Assembly (NCBI GenBank): GCA_910584865.1
Contig: CAJUCE010000002.1
Coordinates: 93,082-157,081, forward strand
Length of the DNA: 64,000 bases
From: an uncultured Acetatifactor sp.
Lineage (GTDB): Bacteria > Bacillota > Clostridia > Lachnospirales > Lachnospiraceae
Reading direction: 5' to 3'
Below the pieces are notes generated by a model. That model saw only the letters and a list, made by a program, of their open reading frames with translations. It was not told the DNA's origin and made no database searches. This document shows, piece by piece, positions 8,448 through 16,185 of the stretch. How positions within the stretch are numbered: position 1 is the first letter of the stretch; every line of letters begins with the position of its first letter. The position numbers and the translations under genes were made by a program.

Positions 8448-9623
8448 ATGAAGAAGATAGCAATATTGGGCTCTACAGGTTCCATAGGCACACAGACACT
8501 GGAAATCGTGCGGAAATCTCTGCAATTACAAGTGGTTGGGCTGGCGGCCGGAAGCAATGTGGAAAAGATGGAAGAACAGATCAGGGAATTTCATCCGTCT
8601 GTGGCCTGTATGTGGGAAGAGCAGGCAGCGGCGGAGCTGCGGGGAAAAGTAGCGGATCTGAATGTAAAGATAGTATCCGGTATGGACGGATTGCTGGAAA
8701 TCGCTGTTTTACCCCAAAGTCAGGTATTGGTCACCGCCATTGTGGGAATGATTGGTATCAGGCCGACCATCGCAGCGATTGAGGCAGGAAAGGACATTGC
8801 CCTGGCCAATAAAGAGACATTGGTGACGGCAGGCCATATCATCATGCCTCTGGCGAGGCAGCATCGTACGGCGATACTGCCTGTGGACAGCGAACACAGC
8901 GCCATTTTCCAGTCATTGAAGGGAGAATGGGAGAATCCGCCGGGGTTGCAGCAGACGAAAGATGTGCAATGTATCGAAAAGATACTCCTGACTGCCTCCG
9001 GGGGACCCTTCCGGGGGAAAAGCAGGCAGCAGCTGGAGCAGATAAAGCCGGAGGATGCACTGAAGCATCCCAACTGGACCATGGGGCGGAAGGTGACCAT
9101 AGATTCCTCTACCCTTGTCAATAAGGGACTGGAGGTCATGGAGGCGAAGTGGCTGTTTGACGTGGAGCTGGATCAGATTGAGGTGGTGATTCATCCGCAA
9201 AGCATCGTGCATTCGGCAGTGCAATTTGCGGACGGAGCGATTATTGCGCAGCTGGGAGTGCCTGACATGAAATTGCCTATCCAATATGCGCTTTTTTATC
9301 CGGAACGGAAGTTTATGGAAGGGAAAAGGGTAGACCTGTTCGAACTGGGGCAGCTGACCTTTGAGAAGCCGGATACGGATACTTTTCCCGGACTGGCATT
9401 GGCTTTTCAGGCGGCTCGGGCAGGAGGGAGCATGCCCACGGTTTATAACGCGGCCAATGAGAAGGCCGTGGCGCTGTTTCTGGAGCATCGGCTGTCCTAT
9501 CCGGGGATTGCGGAATTGATCCGGGCGGCTATGGAAGAGCACAGGGTGCTGGCGAATCCTACCGTGGAGGAGATTCTGGAGACGGAACGGCAGACCTATG
9601 AGTTTATATGTAGGAGGTTCTAG
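8448..9623 (+). CDS. dxr: 1-deoxy-D-xylulose 5-phosphate reductoisomerase
   Basis: Catalyses the NADPH-dependent rearrangement of DXP to MEP in the non-mevalonate isoprenoid pathway. The 391-residue protein starts with MKKIAILGSTGSIG, the NADPH-binding loop, and carries LANKETLV, the metal-site segment PVDSEHSA, SGGPFRG, and the long substrate-binding segment from HPNWTMG to VMEAKWLF. ATG 8448 follows GGGAAGAGG; an in-frame extension to 8370 is less likely. Its product pathway feeds uppS two genes upstream. Confidence 0.96.
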   Translation: MKKIAILGSTGSIGTQTLEIVRKSLQLQVVGLAAGSNVEKMEEQIREFHPSVACMWEEQAAAELRGKVADLNVKIVSGMDGLLEIAVLPQSQVLVTAIVGMIGIRPTIAAIEAGKDIALANKETLVTAGHIIMPLARQHRTAILPVDSEHSAIFQSLKGEWENPPGLQQTKDVQCIEKILLTASGGPFRGKSRQQLEQIKPEDALKHPNWTMGRKVTIDSSTLVNKGLEVMEAKWLFDVELDQIEVVIHPQSIVHSAVQFADGAIIAQLGVPDMKLPIQYALFYPERKFMEGKRVDLFELGQLTFEKPDTDTFPGLALAFQAARAGGSMPTVYNAANEKAVALFLEHRLSYPGIAELIRAAMEEHRVLANPTVEEILETERQTYEFICRRF

Positions 9624-9696
9624 TATGAGAACGGCAGGGAAGGCGCCGTCCGGGAAATTCATCAGTATGATAGCAGGAAAGATTGGAGAATAAGCT

Positions 9697-10761
9697 ATGA
9701 CTTTGATTTTGTTTATTGTCATATTCGGGGTGGTGGTGATAGCCCATGAATTCGGCCACTTTTTGCTGGCCAAAGCAAATGGGATTCATGTGGTGGAGTT
9801 TGCAGTGGGAATGGGTCCTACACTCTGTGGCTTTCAAAAGAAGGGAACCAAGTATTCGCTGAAGCTGTTTCCCATAGGCGGGGCCTGTATGTTTGAGGGG
9901 GAAGACGGCCTGATGACGAAAGAGGGGGAGAGCAGTGAGGGATCTTTTCTGAATGCCAGCGTCTGGGGACGGATCTCCACGGTGGTAGCAGGCCCGATCT
10001 TCAATTTTATTCTGGCTTTTGTGATCGCTTTTATCATGGTCAGCATGACGGATTATGTGGCGATCCGGGACCCTATCGCCACGGAGGTGGCGGAGGGCGG
10101 CGGAGCGGAGGCTGCCGGATTACAGGACGGGGACAGGATTCTGTCTATCAACGGGGAAAAGGTCTGCCTGTACCAGGAGATTTCACTGTATATGCAGACC
10201 ACCTACCGGGGAGGAGACCTGGAGGTGGAGTATGAACGGGACGGAGTCCGAAATACGGCTACGGTGACACCGCAATACGACGAAGCGTCAGGGATTTATC
10301 TCCTGGGCGTTATGAATGCCGATTTTGTGGAGGCGAAGGGTATTGACACGCTGAAATACGCCTGGTATCAAATGCGTTATTCCGTAAAAGCCACCTACAA
10401 GAGTCTGGGGATGCTGTTCGGCGGAAGAGTCTCCCGTCAGGATGTGGCCGGGCCGGTGGGAATCGCCGTGAATGTGGTGGGAAAAACCTATGATGCCGCC
10501 AAGGACTACGGATGGCAGAGTGTGCTGCTGAGCATGTTGAATATTACCTTGATGCTGTCGGTGAACCTGGGGATATTGAATCTCCTTCCCGTTCCTGCGC
10601 TGGACGGCGGAAGGCTGGTGTTTTTGCTGCTGGAGGTCATCCGGGGCAAGCCCGTTCCGCCGGAAAAGGAGGGAATGGTGCATTTTGTAGGATTGATGTT
10701 TTTTATGGTGCTGATGGTATTTATCTTCTTTAATGATTTGTCGAATATTTTTATAAAGTAG
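9697..10761 (+). CDS. rseP: RIP metalloprotease, RseP/RasP site-2 protease
   Basis: An intramembrane zinc protease that cleaves anti-sigma factors and leftover signal peptides. The 354-residue protein has HEFGH at residues 17-21 in the first membrane helix, a PDZ domain at about 100-190, and the third zinc ligand in NLLPVPALDGGRL near residue 295. It lies 73 bp after dxr in the conserved order. In many Clostridia ispG and polC follow, but here the next feature is a 101-bp inverted-repeat element and a kinase. Confidence 0.94.
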   Translation: MTLILFIVIFGVVVIAHEFGHFLLAKANGIHVVEFAVGMGPTLCGFQKKGTKYSLKLFPIGGACMFEGEDGLMTKEGESSEGSFLNASVWGRISTVVAGPIFNFILAFVIAFIMVSMTDYVAIRDPIATEVAEGGGAEAAGLQDGDRILSINGEKVCLYQEISLYMQTTYRGGDLEVEYERDGVRNTATVTPQYDEASGIYLLGVMNADFVEAKGIDTLKYAWYQMRYSVKATYKSLGMLFGGRVSRQDVAGPVGIAVNVVGKTYDAAKDYGWQSVLLSMLNITLMLSVNLGILNLLPVPALDGGRLVFLLLEVIRGKPVPPEKEGMVHFVGLMFFMVLMVFIFFNDLSNIFIK

Positions 10762-10819
10762 AAAGCGTCCGGGGCTATATAAGGTGCCCCGCCGGGCGGT
10801 GAGTCTGGGTTTCGGATTT

Positions 10820-10921
10820 TATACTCACGGCCGAATACATTTGCCAACGTAAAAGTATAACGAGTGAGCGCACCCATGCCGCAGGACAGACATCTGGCAA
10901 ATATATGCGCTCACGAGTATA
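10820..10921 (+). repeat. 101-bp inverted-repeat element, copy 1 (family B)
   Basis: Begins TATACTCACGG and ends GCGCTCACGAGTATA. An inner perfect inverted repeat GTGAGCGC/GCGCTCAC lies within it. A second copy of the same length is at 37700-37800, with nearly identical outer blocks (TATACTCAC, CATTTGCCAA, GTATAACGAGTGAGCGC, ATGCGCTCACGAGT) and a diverged centre. The form suggests a miniature non-autonomous element; no transposase is near. Confidence 0.7.
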
Positions 10922-10943
10922 AAGCCTGGGCAGGAGAAAGGAT

Positions 10944-11762
10944 GTGCTGCAGAGCGTGGCAGCTGAAAAGGAACAGGAAAAGAGACAGGAGAAGAATAAA
11001 GAACGATACCTGGGAAAGCTGGTTTTGGAGCGGAACGGCTATACCTGCCTCAGGTTGCTGGGCCAGGGGGCTTTCTCACAGGTGTATTGTGTGGAAAAGG
11101 AAGAGAACGGAAAGGTTTACGCCTGCAAGGTCAGCGTGAAGGATGCGCTGCTGGAGCGGGAGGCGAAAGTGATGGCTGCCTTGAGCCACCCATTGTTTCC
11201 GGCCTTTGTAGGATTTTGGAAGGAGGCCGGCCTGGGATTTTTGATGAGCGAATTCATTGCGGGGTGTACACTGGAGGAGCTGCTGCGCCGCCGGGGAGGA
11301 TTCTCGGTAGATCAGGTCCTTCGTGTGGGTTTTGCGCTGGGAGAGGGGTTGCGGTACCTTCATGAGAGACCGGAACAGTATCTGTTTCGGGATGTGAAGC
11401 CTGCCAATGTGATGATAAGACAGGACGGCAGGATAAAGCTGATTGATTTTGGCTGTGCATGTTCCGGGAAGGGGCGGAATTCCACCCGGGCGGGGACACC
11501 GGGATTTGCCGCGCCGGAGCAGTTCGGCAAGGTAAAACGATTGACGCCGGCCTGCGATGTGTATGGGCTGGGACGGACCATGGAAGCGATGCTGGGAACG
11601 GGAGAGCTGAGTATCTGGAGAGGAAGAGAGCGAAGGCTTCGGCGCATTTTGCGCGCCTGTACGCAAACGGACAGGAGGAAGCGGGTACCGGATATGAGGA
11701 AGTTTCTGGCGGCGATGAGGGGCGTGGACGGGAGGAATGTTTTCCTAATCACACTATTTTAG
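10944..11762 (+). CDS. Serine/threonine protein kinase, soluble
   Basis: A 272-residue Hanks-type kinase domain with little else. LGQGAFSQV (39-47) is the P-loop, K62 in YACKV the ATP-anchoring lysine, E71 or E73 the probable helix-C glutamate, RDVKPANVM (149-157) the catalytic loop, DFG at 168-170 and APE at 190-192. The usual HRD reads FRD (148-150), and no PASTA or membrane segment is present, unlike PrkC. GTG 10944 follows GGAG by seven bases. The family-B repeat ends 22 bp upstream, so transcription may start in or near the repeat. Substrate unknown. Confidence 0.85.
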   Translation: MLQSVAAEKEQEKRQEKNKERYLGKLVLERNGYTCLRLLGQGAFSQVYCVEKEENGKVYACKVSVKDALLEREAKVMAALSHPLFPAFVGFWKEAGLGFLMSEFIAGCTLEELLRRRGGFSVDQVLRVGFALGEGLRYLHERPEQYLFRDVKPANVMIRQDGRIKLIDFGCACSGKGRNSTRAGTPGFAAPEQFGKVKRLTPACDVYGLGRTMEAMLGTGELSIWRGRERRLRRILRACTQTDRRKRVPDMRKFLAAMRGVDGRNVFLITLF

Positions 11763-11764
11763 TG

Positions 11765-11834
11765 TTGAAGAATCTCCGCGAATAGCTTATAATGAAAATC
11801 TGATTATAGGATTCGCGAAAAGTTTCCTATAATA
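11765..11834 (+). promoter_or_regulatory. Promoter region of the aldolase gene
   Basis: TTGAAG at 11765-11770 and TATAAT at 11788-11793 are 17 bp apart, overlapping the end of the kinase gene. A second TATAAT lies at 11829-11834. CGCGAAT...TATAAT at 11778-11793 is mirrored by ATTATA...ATTCGCG at 11803-11817, an inverted repeat that could bind a regulator. Confidence 0.55.
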
Positions 11835-11927
11835 ATAGAAGTATTTGGACAAGCGGTATCTGTCTTTCGCCAAAAGGGAGCGAATGTGCCGCTGAATTTC
11901 AGTACTGACGAATGAAAGGAGAGAGTC

Positions 11928-12581
11928 ATGCGGTTTTTCATTGACACGGCAAAGGTAGAGGACATCAGGAAAGCAAACGACATGGGAGTGATCTGCGGCG
12001 TTACCACCAATCCTTCCCTGATAGCTAAGGAGGGCAGAGTATTTGAAGAGGTGATTGCAGAGATCGCTTCTATTGTGGACGGGCCCATCAGCGGCGAGGT
12101 GAAGGCCACCACCACAGATGCAGAGGGAATGATTAAGGAGGGCAGGGAGATTGCGAAGATCCATCCCAATATGGTGGTAAAGATTCCCATGACCGTAGAG
12201 GGATTAAAGGCCTGTAAGGTTCTGTCCGCCGAGGGGATTAAGGTAAATGTGACGCTGATCTTTACATCCAATCAGGCTTTACTGGCGGCAAGAGCAGGAG
12301 CTGCGTTTGTATCTCCTTTCCTGGGACGGCTGGATGACATCAGCCAGAGAGGGGTAGATTTGATTCGGGAGATTTCCGATATTTTTGCGGTAACGGATCT
12401 GGATACCGAGATTATCGCAGCAAGTGTACGGAATCCCGTTCATGTAACGGACTGTGCGCTGGCGGGAGCGGATATTGCCACGGTTCCCTATGCAGTGATC
12501 GAGCAGATGGTAAAGCATCCTCTCACGGATGCAGGTATAGCAAAATTCCAGGCTGATTATAGGGCAGTCTTTGGAGAATAG
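11928..12581 (+). CDS. fsa: Transaldolase-like fructose-6-phosphate aldolase
   Basis: A 217-residue TIM-barrel protein of the TalC/FSA class. It begins MRFFIDTAKVEDI, then GVTTNPSLIAKEG, and has the Schiff-base lysine in MVVKIPMT near residue 87. Short transaldolase-like proteins of this class act either as fructose-6-phosphate aldolase or as transaldolase, and sequence alone does not settle which. GAAAGGAGAG precedes ATG 11928. It is a single-gene unit with its own promoter and a strong terminator. Confidence 0.88.
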   Translation: MRFFIDTAKVEDIRKANDMGVICGVTTNPSLIAKEGRVFEEVIAEIASIVDGPISGEVKATTTDAEGMIKEGREIAKIHPNMVVKIPMTVEGLKACKVLSAEGIKVNVTLIFTSNQALLAARAGAAFVSPFLGRLDDISQRGVDLIREISDIFAVTDLDTEIIAASVRNPVHVTDCALAGADIATVPYAVIEQMVKHPLTDAGIAKFQADYRAVFGE

Positions 12582-12595
12582 ATTTTATACGGAAT

Positions 12596-12640
12596 AAGGG
12601 CTGCCCCATCAATCCTAAGATTGGTGAGACAGCCCTTTTT
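12596..12640 (+). terminator. Rho-independent terminator after fsa
   Basis: AAGGGCTG at 12596-12603 pairs with CAGCCCTT at 12630-12637, with further pairing CCCATCAAT/ATTGGTG inside, and a T run to 12640. It separates fsa from the convergent spore-protein gene. Confidence 0.85.
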
Positions 12641-12692
12641 ATTGCTTTCTATTTGATTTTCAGCAAGTCCCTTCAGATGAGCTCATGGAGCC

Positions 12693-12893
12693 TTATTTCA
12701 TCTGCTCTTCCTGCTTCTTGATCATACGACGTACCATCTCGCCGCCGATAGAACCGGCTTCGCGGGAAGTCAGATCGCCGTTGTAACCTTCCTTCAGGTT
12801 CACACCAAGCTCAGATGCAACCTCGGTCTTAAAACGATCCATAGCTGCCTTTGCTTCAGGTACCTCTACTCTGTTACTTCTGCTGTCAGACAT
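12693..12893 (-). CDS. Alpha/beta-type small acid-soluble spore protein
   Basis: A 66-residue DNA-binding protein that coats and protects spore DNA. The family blocks are plain: EVASELGVNL and then YNGDLTSREAGSIGGEMVRRMI, which includes the GPR-protease region in the former. ATG 12893 follows CGGAGGTG. It is transcribed alone, convergent with fsa, from a sigma-G-like promoter at 13002-13030. Its presence shows that the organism, or its recent ancestor, makes endospores. Confidence 0.95.
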   Translation of the reverse strand: MSDSRSNRVEVPEAKAAMDRFKTEVASELGVNLKEGYNGDLTSREAGSIGGEMVRRMIKKQEEQMK

Positions 12894-13001
12894 TTATTTC
12901 ACCTCCGTTCATGTCTCATTTCCATCTATCTTCAAGATAAGTGCTGCATGCACCTATCCTGAAGATTCAGTTTAAGTGTTTGCTGCAACTTATCTTGGTC
13001 T

Positions 13002-13030
13002 TAGTATGACCATGGCAGAAGAAAATATGT
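13002..13030 (-). promoter_or_regulatory. Putative sigma-G promoter of the spore-protein gene
   Basis: On the minus strand CATACTA (13008-13002) is the typical sigma-G -10, with ACATA (13030-13026) as a weak -35 at 17 bp. The 108-bp leader between it and the gene repeats ACTTATCTTG-like and GATA-containing segments of unknown role. Confidence 0.5.
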
Positions 13031-13110
13031 TGGAAACTTTTGGAGATAAACTCATGAGCGCATTCATTATTGTATGTTCTTTTTTTCTACATAACAGAAG
13101 CTTCATTTTC

Positions 13111-13139
13111 TTTACATAGAAGAGGAAGCATGATAAAGT
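13111..13139 (+). promoter_or_regulatory. Promoter before the small FakA-like gene
   Basis: TTTACA at 13111-13116 and TAAAGT at 13134-13139 are 17 bp apart and lie about 50 bp before the start codon at 13190. Confidence 0.5.
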
Positions 13140-13189
13140 ATACTTGTGAGTATAAATCATATAAATATTAAGTAGAAAAGGAGACTGAT

Positions 13190-13441
13190 ATGCTGGAATT
13201 CAGATATGATACGCAACTGCTTATTGAAGGGCAGGATCTTGACGAGGATGTGATTTCCGAATATTTTAATGAGAATTTTAAGGGGGATTGTCTGTTGGCT
13301 GTGGGTGACGATGAGCTCATCAAGATTCACTTTCACACCAATGAGCCATGGAAGGTGCTGGAGTACTGCGCTTCTTTGGGGGAAATACATGATATCGTAG
13401 TGGAGGATATGGACAGACAGGCCAGAGGGCTTCAGGGTTGA
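13190..13441 (+). CDS. Stand-alone FakA/YloV middle-domain protein
   Basis: An 83-residue protein that matches, over its whole length, the middle domain of fatty-acid kinase FakA (YloV, often named kinase to dihydroxyacetone kinase). The match includes VGDDELIKIHFHTNEP, in which the HxH pair corresponds to zinc ligands of the FakA domain. The usual YCTE near the start reads YDTQ, so the cysteine ligand is missing. No DhaL kinase domain or C-terminal domain accompanies it. AAAAGGAG precedes ATG 13190. It could be a decayed fragment or an independent small protein; its own promoter and ribosome site favour expression. Confidence 0.7.
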   Translation: MLEFRYDTQLLIEGQDLDEDVISEYFNENFKGDCLLAVGDDELIKIHFHTNEPWKVLEYCASLGEIHDIVVEDMDRQARGLQG

Positions 13442-13483
13442 GGTGTTTGCTGTTATAAACAGCCGGGCAAGTTAGGAGGAAAA

Positions 13484-14566
13484 ATGAAAAATAAGGCAGT
13501 GCGGGTATTGTTTCTGTTCCTGACCGGGGCATTTCTGGTCAGCTGCGGGGATCCGGTGCTGACGGAGGACAGCACACCGGAGGTTATTGCGGTAGAGATA
13601 GAAACAGAAGCTTCCGGTGAAGAAGCAGAGGGAATGCAGGAAGGAGAGCGGCAGGAAGGGGAAAGCCGGGAGGAAATTCCGGCTGCGGCATCTGCGGAGG
13701 TGTCGGACCGGGAGGTAACCGTTTCCTACGCAGGGGAAGCTTTCATCAAGTCCCTGTTCGCCGCAGGCGGTGAGATGCTCTGGCTCTACGGCGTGAAAGA
13801 CGACGGAAATTTTTTCCTGGGATATATGGGGCAGGAAGGGGACGTGTTTCAGGAGACGGAAGTGAGTCCGGGAGCAGATATGCGCGCTTTTAATATGGTT
13901 GTGGACAGACAGGGACGCTGCCATATTTTATGGATGAGCGTACAGAAGGAGACGGTAGACGGACGGGAATTTGACCGGCTTACCTTTGACAGAAGCTGCA
14001 TTACAATTGTGGACAGCAGCGGGAAGACGGAAAAGGAAATCCAGGTATCCGGTGTCTTTTCGGAGGAACAGGGACGGCCTTTCTGCTTTGTGGTGGATGA
14101 AGCCGGGAATTACTACCTTGAGAACGGAATGCAGTTGGTTCAGATTCTGCCCGACGGCACACCGGGCAGGACAGTTTCATGCGCAGGCCCCATATGCGGA
14201 ATCGGAATCGGAAAATCCGGAAGTATTTACTGCAGCAGCGAAAGGGAGGGCGGAGCCACGGTTTTGGAAAAACTGGAGGAGGGAGAACTTCGCCTGTGCG
14301 GCGCCGAACTGCCCGGGGCAAACGCCAGCTATGCAGGAATTTACGCGGGGACGGATACAGAGCTGCTGCTTCTCAATAAAGACAGCGGTATTTTTGCCGT
14401 TCAGGACTGCGGCGACAGCGGGGAAATTAGGGTATCGGGGACGGAGATGCCGGTGTCAGGGGAAAAAATCGGAGGCTATGGCATTCTGGCAGACGGCAGG
14501 GCATGCATTTTAAGCCAGACGGAGGGGAAGGAGACGGTTTTTTACTATATTCCTGCAGGAAGGTAA
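13484..14566 (+). CDS. Lipoprotein with propeller-like repeats
   Basis: A 360-residue exported lipoprotein. The signal peptide ends in the lipobox LVSC (residues 19-22), followed by a Glu/Ser-rich linker to about residue 75. The rest is beta-rich with repeated blade-like phrases such as GNYYLENGMQLVQILPDG and KSGSIYCSSEREGG, suggesting a beta-propeller. TTAGGAGGA gives strong initiation. It is followed at 14688 by a solute-binding lipoprotein; the two together mirror the domain order of the single protein at 47720-50008. Function unknown; a surface sensor or binding partner is a reasonable guess. Confidence 0.7.
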   Translation: MKNKAVRVLFLFLTGAFLVSCGDPVLTEDSTPEVIAVEIETEASGEEAEGMQEGERQEGESREEIPAAASAEVSDREVTVSYAGEAFIKSLFAAGGEMLWLYGVKDDGNFFLGYMGQEGDVFQETEVSPGADMRAFNMVVDRQGRCHILWMSVQKETVDGREFDRLTFDRSCITIVDSSGKTEKEIQVSGVFSEEQGRPFCFVVDEAGNYYLENGMQLVQILPDGTPGRTVSCAGPICGIGIGKSGSIYCSSEREGGATVLEKLEEGELRLCGAELPGANASYAGIYAGTDTELLLLNKDSGIFAVQDCGDSGEIRVSGTEMPVSGEKIGGYGILADGRACILSQTEGKETVFYYIPAGR

Positions 14567-14687
14567 GGGCCGGTGTGTGTTCCTGTTTACGCGGTGCCAT
14601 TGCGGACGGCATTTGTTTTTCTGGGGAAGCAGGGGCAGAAACATATGAGCAGGAGATGACCATCGGGAAGCGCAGGGAACGAAAAAT

Positions 14688-16019
14688 ATGAAGAAAATAC
14701 GATTTGTATGGATGCTGTTGATACTGATACTGCTGATGCCTGGGATTTCCGCCTGCAGCGGGGAAGGGCAGGCGGAGCAGGCTGAAGAACAGGCGGAGGT
14801 TCTGGTTTTGGCTGCATTTGATGAAAGTTCCTATCTTCGGAAGCAGGTGGAGCTGTACAATGCCGCCCAGAGCGACTACAACATAATGATAAAACAATAT
14901 GAAAGATCGGAGAAGCCGGAGGAAGACGGGGTACTCCGTCTGCAGCGGGAAATTGTCTCGGGAAACGGGCCGGATCTGATTGATTTCGGAAACGGGTATA
15001 CCACCAGTGACATTGTGGGGATGTATACGGAGGATTTGTACGCCTGGCTGGGGGAGGAGGGCAGGAAGGCCTGTTTTGACAATGTTCTGACTGCATTTTC
15101 CTATCAGGAAGGATTGTATGCCGTTCCCCTGGGGTTTCTCCTGAAAAGCTTTGCGGGAAGGACGGAGAATCTGGGGGACAGGAGCGGCTGGACCATCGGA
15201 GAGATGATGGAATGCTTCCGGGAACAGGACAAGGAGCGGCTTTTGTACCCGGGCGCTTTTAAGATGGATGTTTTCAGCACGATTCTCACAGGAAGCTTAG
15301 AATACTACATTGACTGGGAGACAGGGGAATGTGCCTTTGATGGGGAGGAATTCCGGGCGGTACTGGAATTTTGCAACGGCTTTTCCCAACAGATGGAGAT
15401 AGAGGAGGCTTTTTCCGTAAAGGAGACCTTCCAGGAGGACAGGGCGCTGCTGATGCCTGTGAGGATAAGCACGATCTATGATATCTGCAGGACGGAGCTG
15501 ATCTTTGGCGGGCAGGAGGTTACATTTGTGGGCTTTCCGGTGGAGAGCGGCTGCGGAACCATGATCGAGTCCTGCGGGCCGGTGCTTGCGGTGAGCAGCG
15601 GCAGCAGGCATAAGGAAGCGGCGTGGGAATTTATCCGCCAGTGCCTGGATGCGCCTGCCCAGAGGGAGCTGCCATCGGGTTTTCCCATATGCCGCAGTGT
15701 TCTGGAAGATCAACTTGGGGATGCCATGGAGATGACTTATGAGGCGGATGAAAACGGCGCCCAATATCCGGTGGTGAAGGAGCAGGTGATCTTTGAGGGG
15801 GAGGAGCCCACGGACATCTACAGCATTACAGGGGAGCAGGCGGACCGGCTGCTTGGTTTGCTGGAGGGCGCCCGCGCCTGCAGCCAGACGGACCACAGGA
15901 TCTATCAGATTTTTCTGGACGAGGCCGCGAATTATTTCGGCGGGGCCAAGAGCCTGGAGGAAACCGCGGATGTGATTCAGGCAAGGGTGTCCATGTATGT
16001 GGCGGAGAAGATAAAATAG
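14688..16019 (+). CDS. Extracellular solute-binding lipoprotein (family 1-like)
   Basis: A 443-residue lipoprotein with signal peptide and lipobox ISAC near residue 23. The mature part has the two-lobed binding-protein look: VLVLAAFDESSYLRKQVELY at the first strand and helix, SGNGPDLIDFGNG, the hinge segment GLYAVPLGF, and a C-terminal helix region ending QARVSMYVAEK. No permease or ATPase gene is adjacent, so uptake partners are elsewhere or absent. It lies 121 bp after the propeller-like lipoprotein and probably shares its transcript; its ribosome site is weak. Its C-terminus resembles that of the 47720 protein (QKIEDGLKMYLAE). Confidence 0.78.
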   Translation: MKKIRFVWMLLILILLMPGISACSGEGQAEQAEEQAEVLVLAAFDESSYLRKQVELYNAAQSDYNIMIKQYERSEKPEEDGVLRLQREIVSGNGPDLIDFGNGYTTSDIVGMYTEDLYAWLGEEGRKACFDNVLTAFSYQEGLYAVPLGFLLKSFAGRTENLGDRSGWTIGEMMECFREQDKERLLYPGAFKMDVFSTILTGSLEYYIDWETGECAFDGEEFRAVLEFCNGFSQQMEIEEAFSVKETFQEDRALLMPVRISTIYDICRTELIFGGQEVTFVGFPVESGCGTMIESCGPVLAVSSGSRHKEAAWEFIRQCLDAPAQRELPSGFPICRSVLEDQLGDAMEMTYEADENGAQYPVVKEQVIFEGEEPTDIYSITGEQADRLLGLLEGARACSQTDHRIYQIFLDEAANYFGGAKSLEETADVIQARVSMYVAEKIK

Positions 16020-16096
16020 ATGGGAAAGCCCTTGAAAACAGCGGTTTATATGAAAACTTGTTCAGAAATTATACAGCAAAAGGGGAAAATTTAATA

Positions 16097-16152
16097 TTTG
16101 TGAAAAAAATTCACAAAAAAGCCTGTTCTTTATTTCGATTTTGTTGTATAAT
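16097..16152 (+). promoter_or_regulatory. glgCD promoter with inverted repeat
   Basis: TATAAT at 16147-16152 is a good -10; the -35 (TGTTCT at 16124-16129) is weak. The perfect inverted repeat TTTGTGAA-AAAAA-TTCACAAA at 16097-16117 lies just upstream and is a candidate operator. Confidence 0.5.
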
Positions 16153-16185
16153 TTACTTATGCTTTAAAAATCAGGAGGGTATAAT

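Noticed and set aside
10512..10877. Minus-strand frame of 123 codons across the end of rseP
   Set aside because: Most of it is antisense to rseP and it runs into the family-B repeat; no start signals.
10762..10943. ispG expected after rseP
   Set aside because: No ispG-like sequence is present; only the inverted-repeat element lies here.
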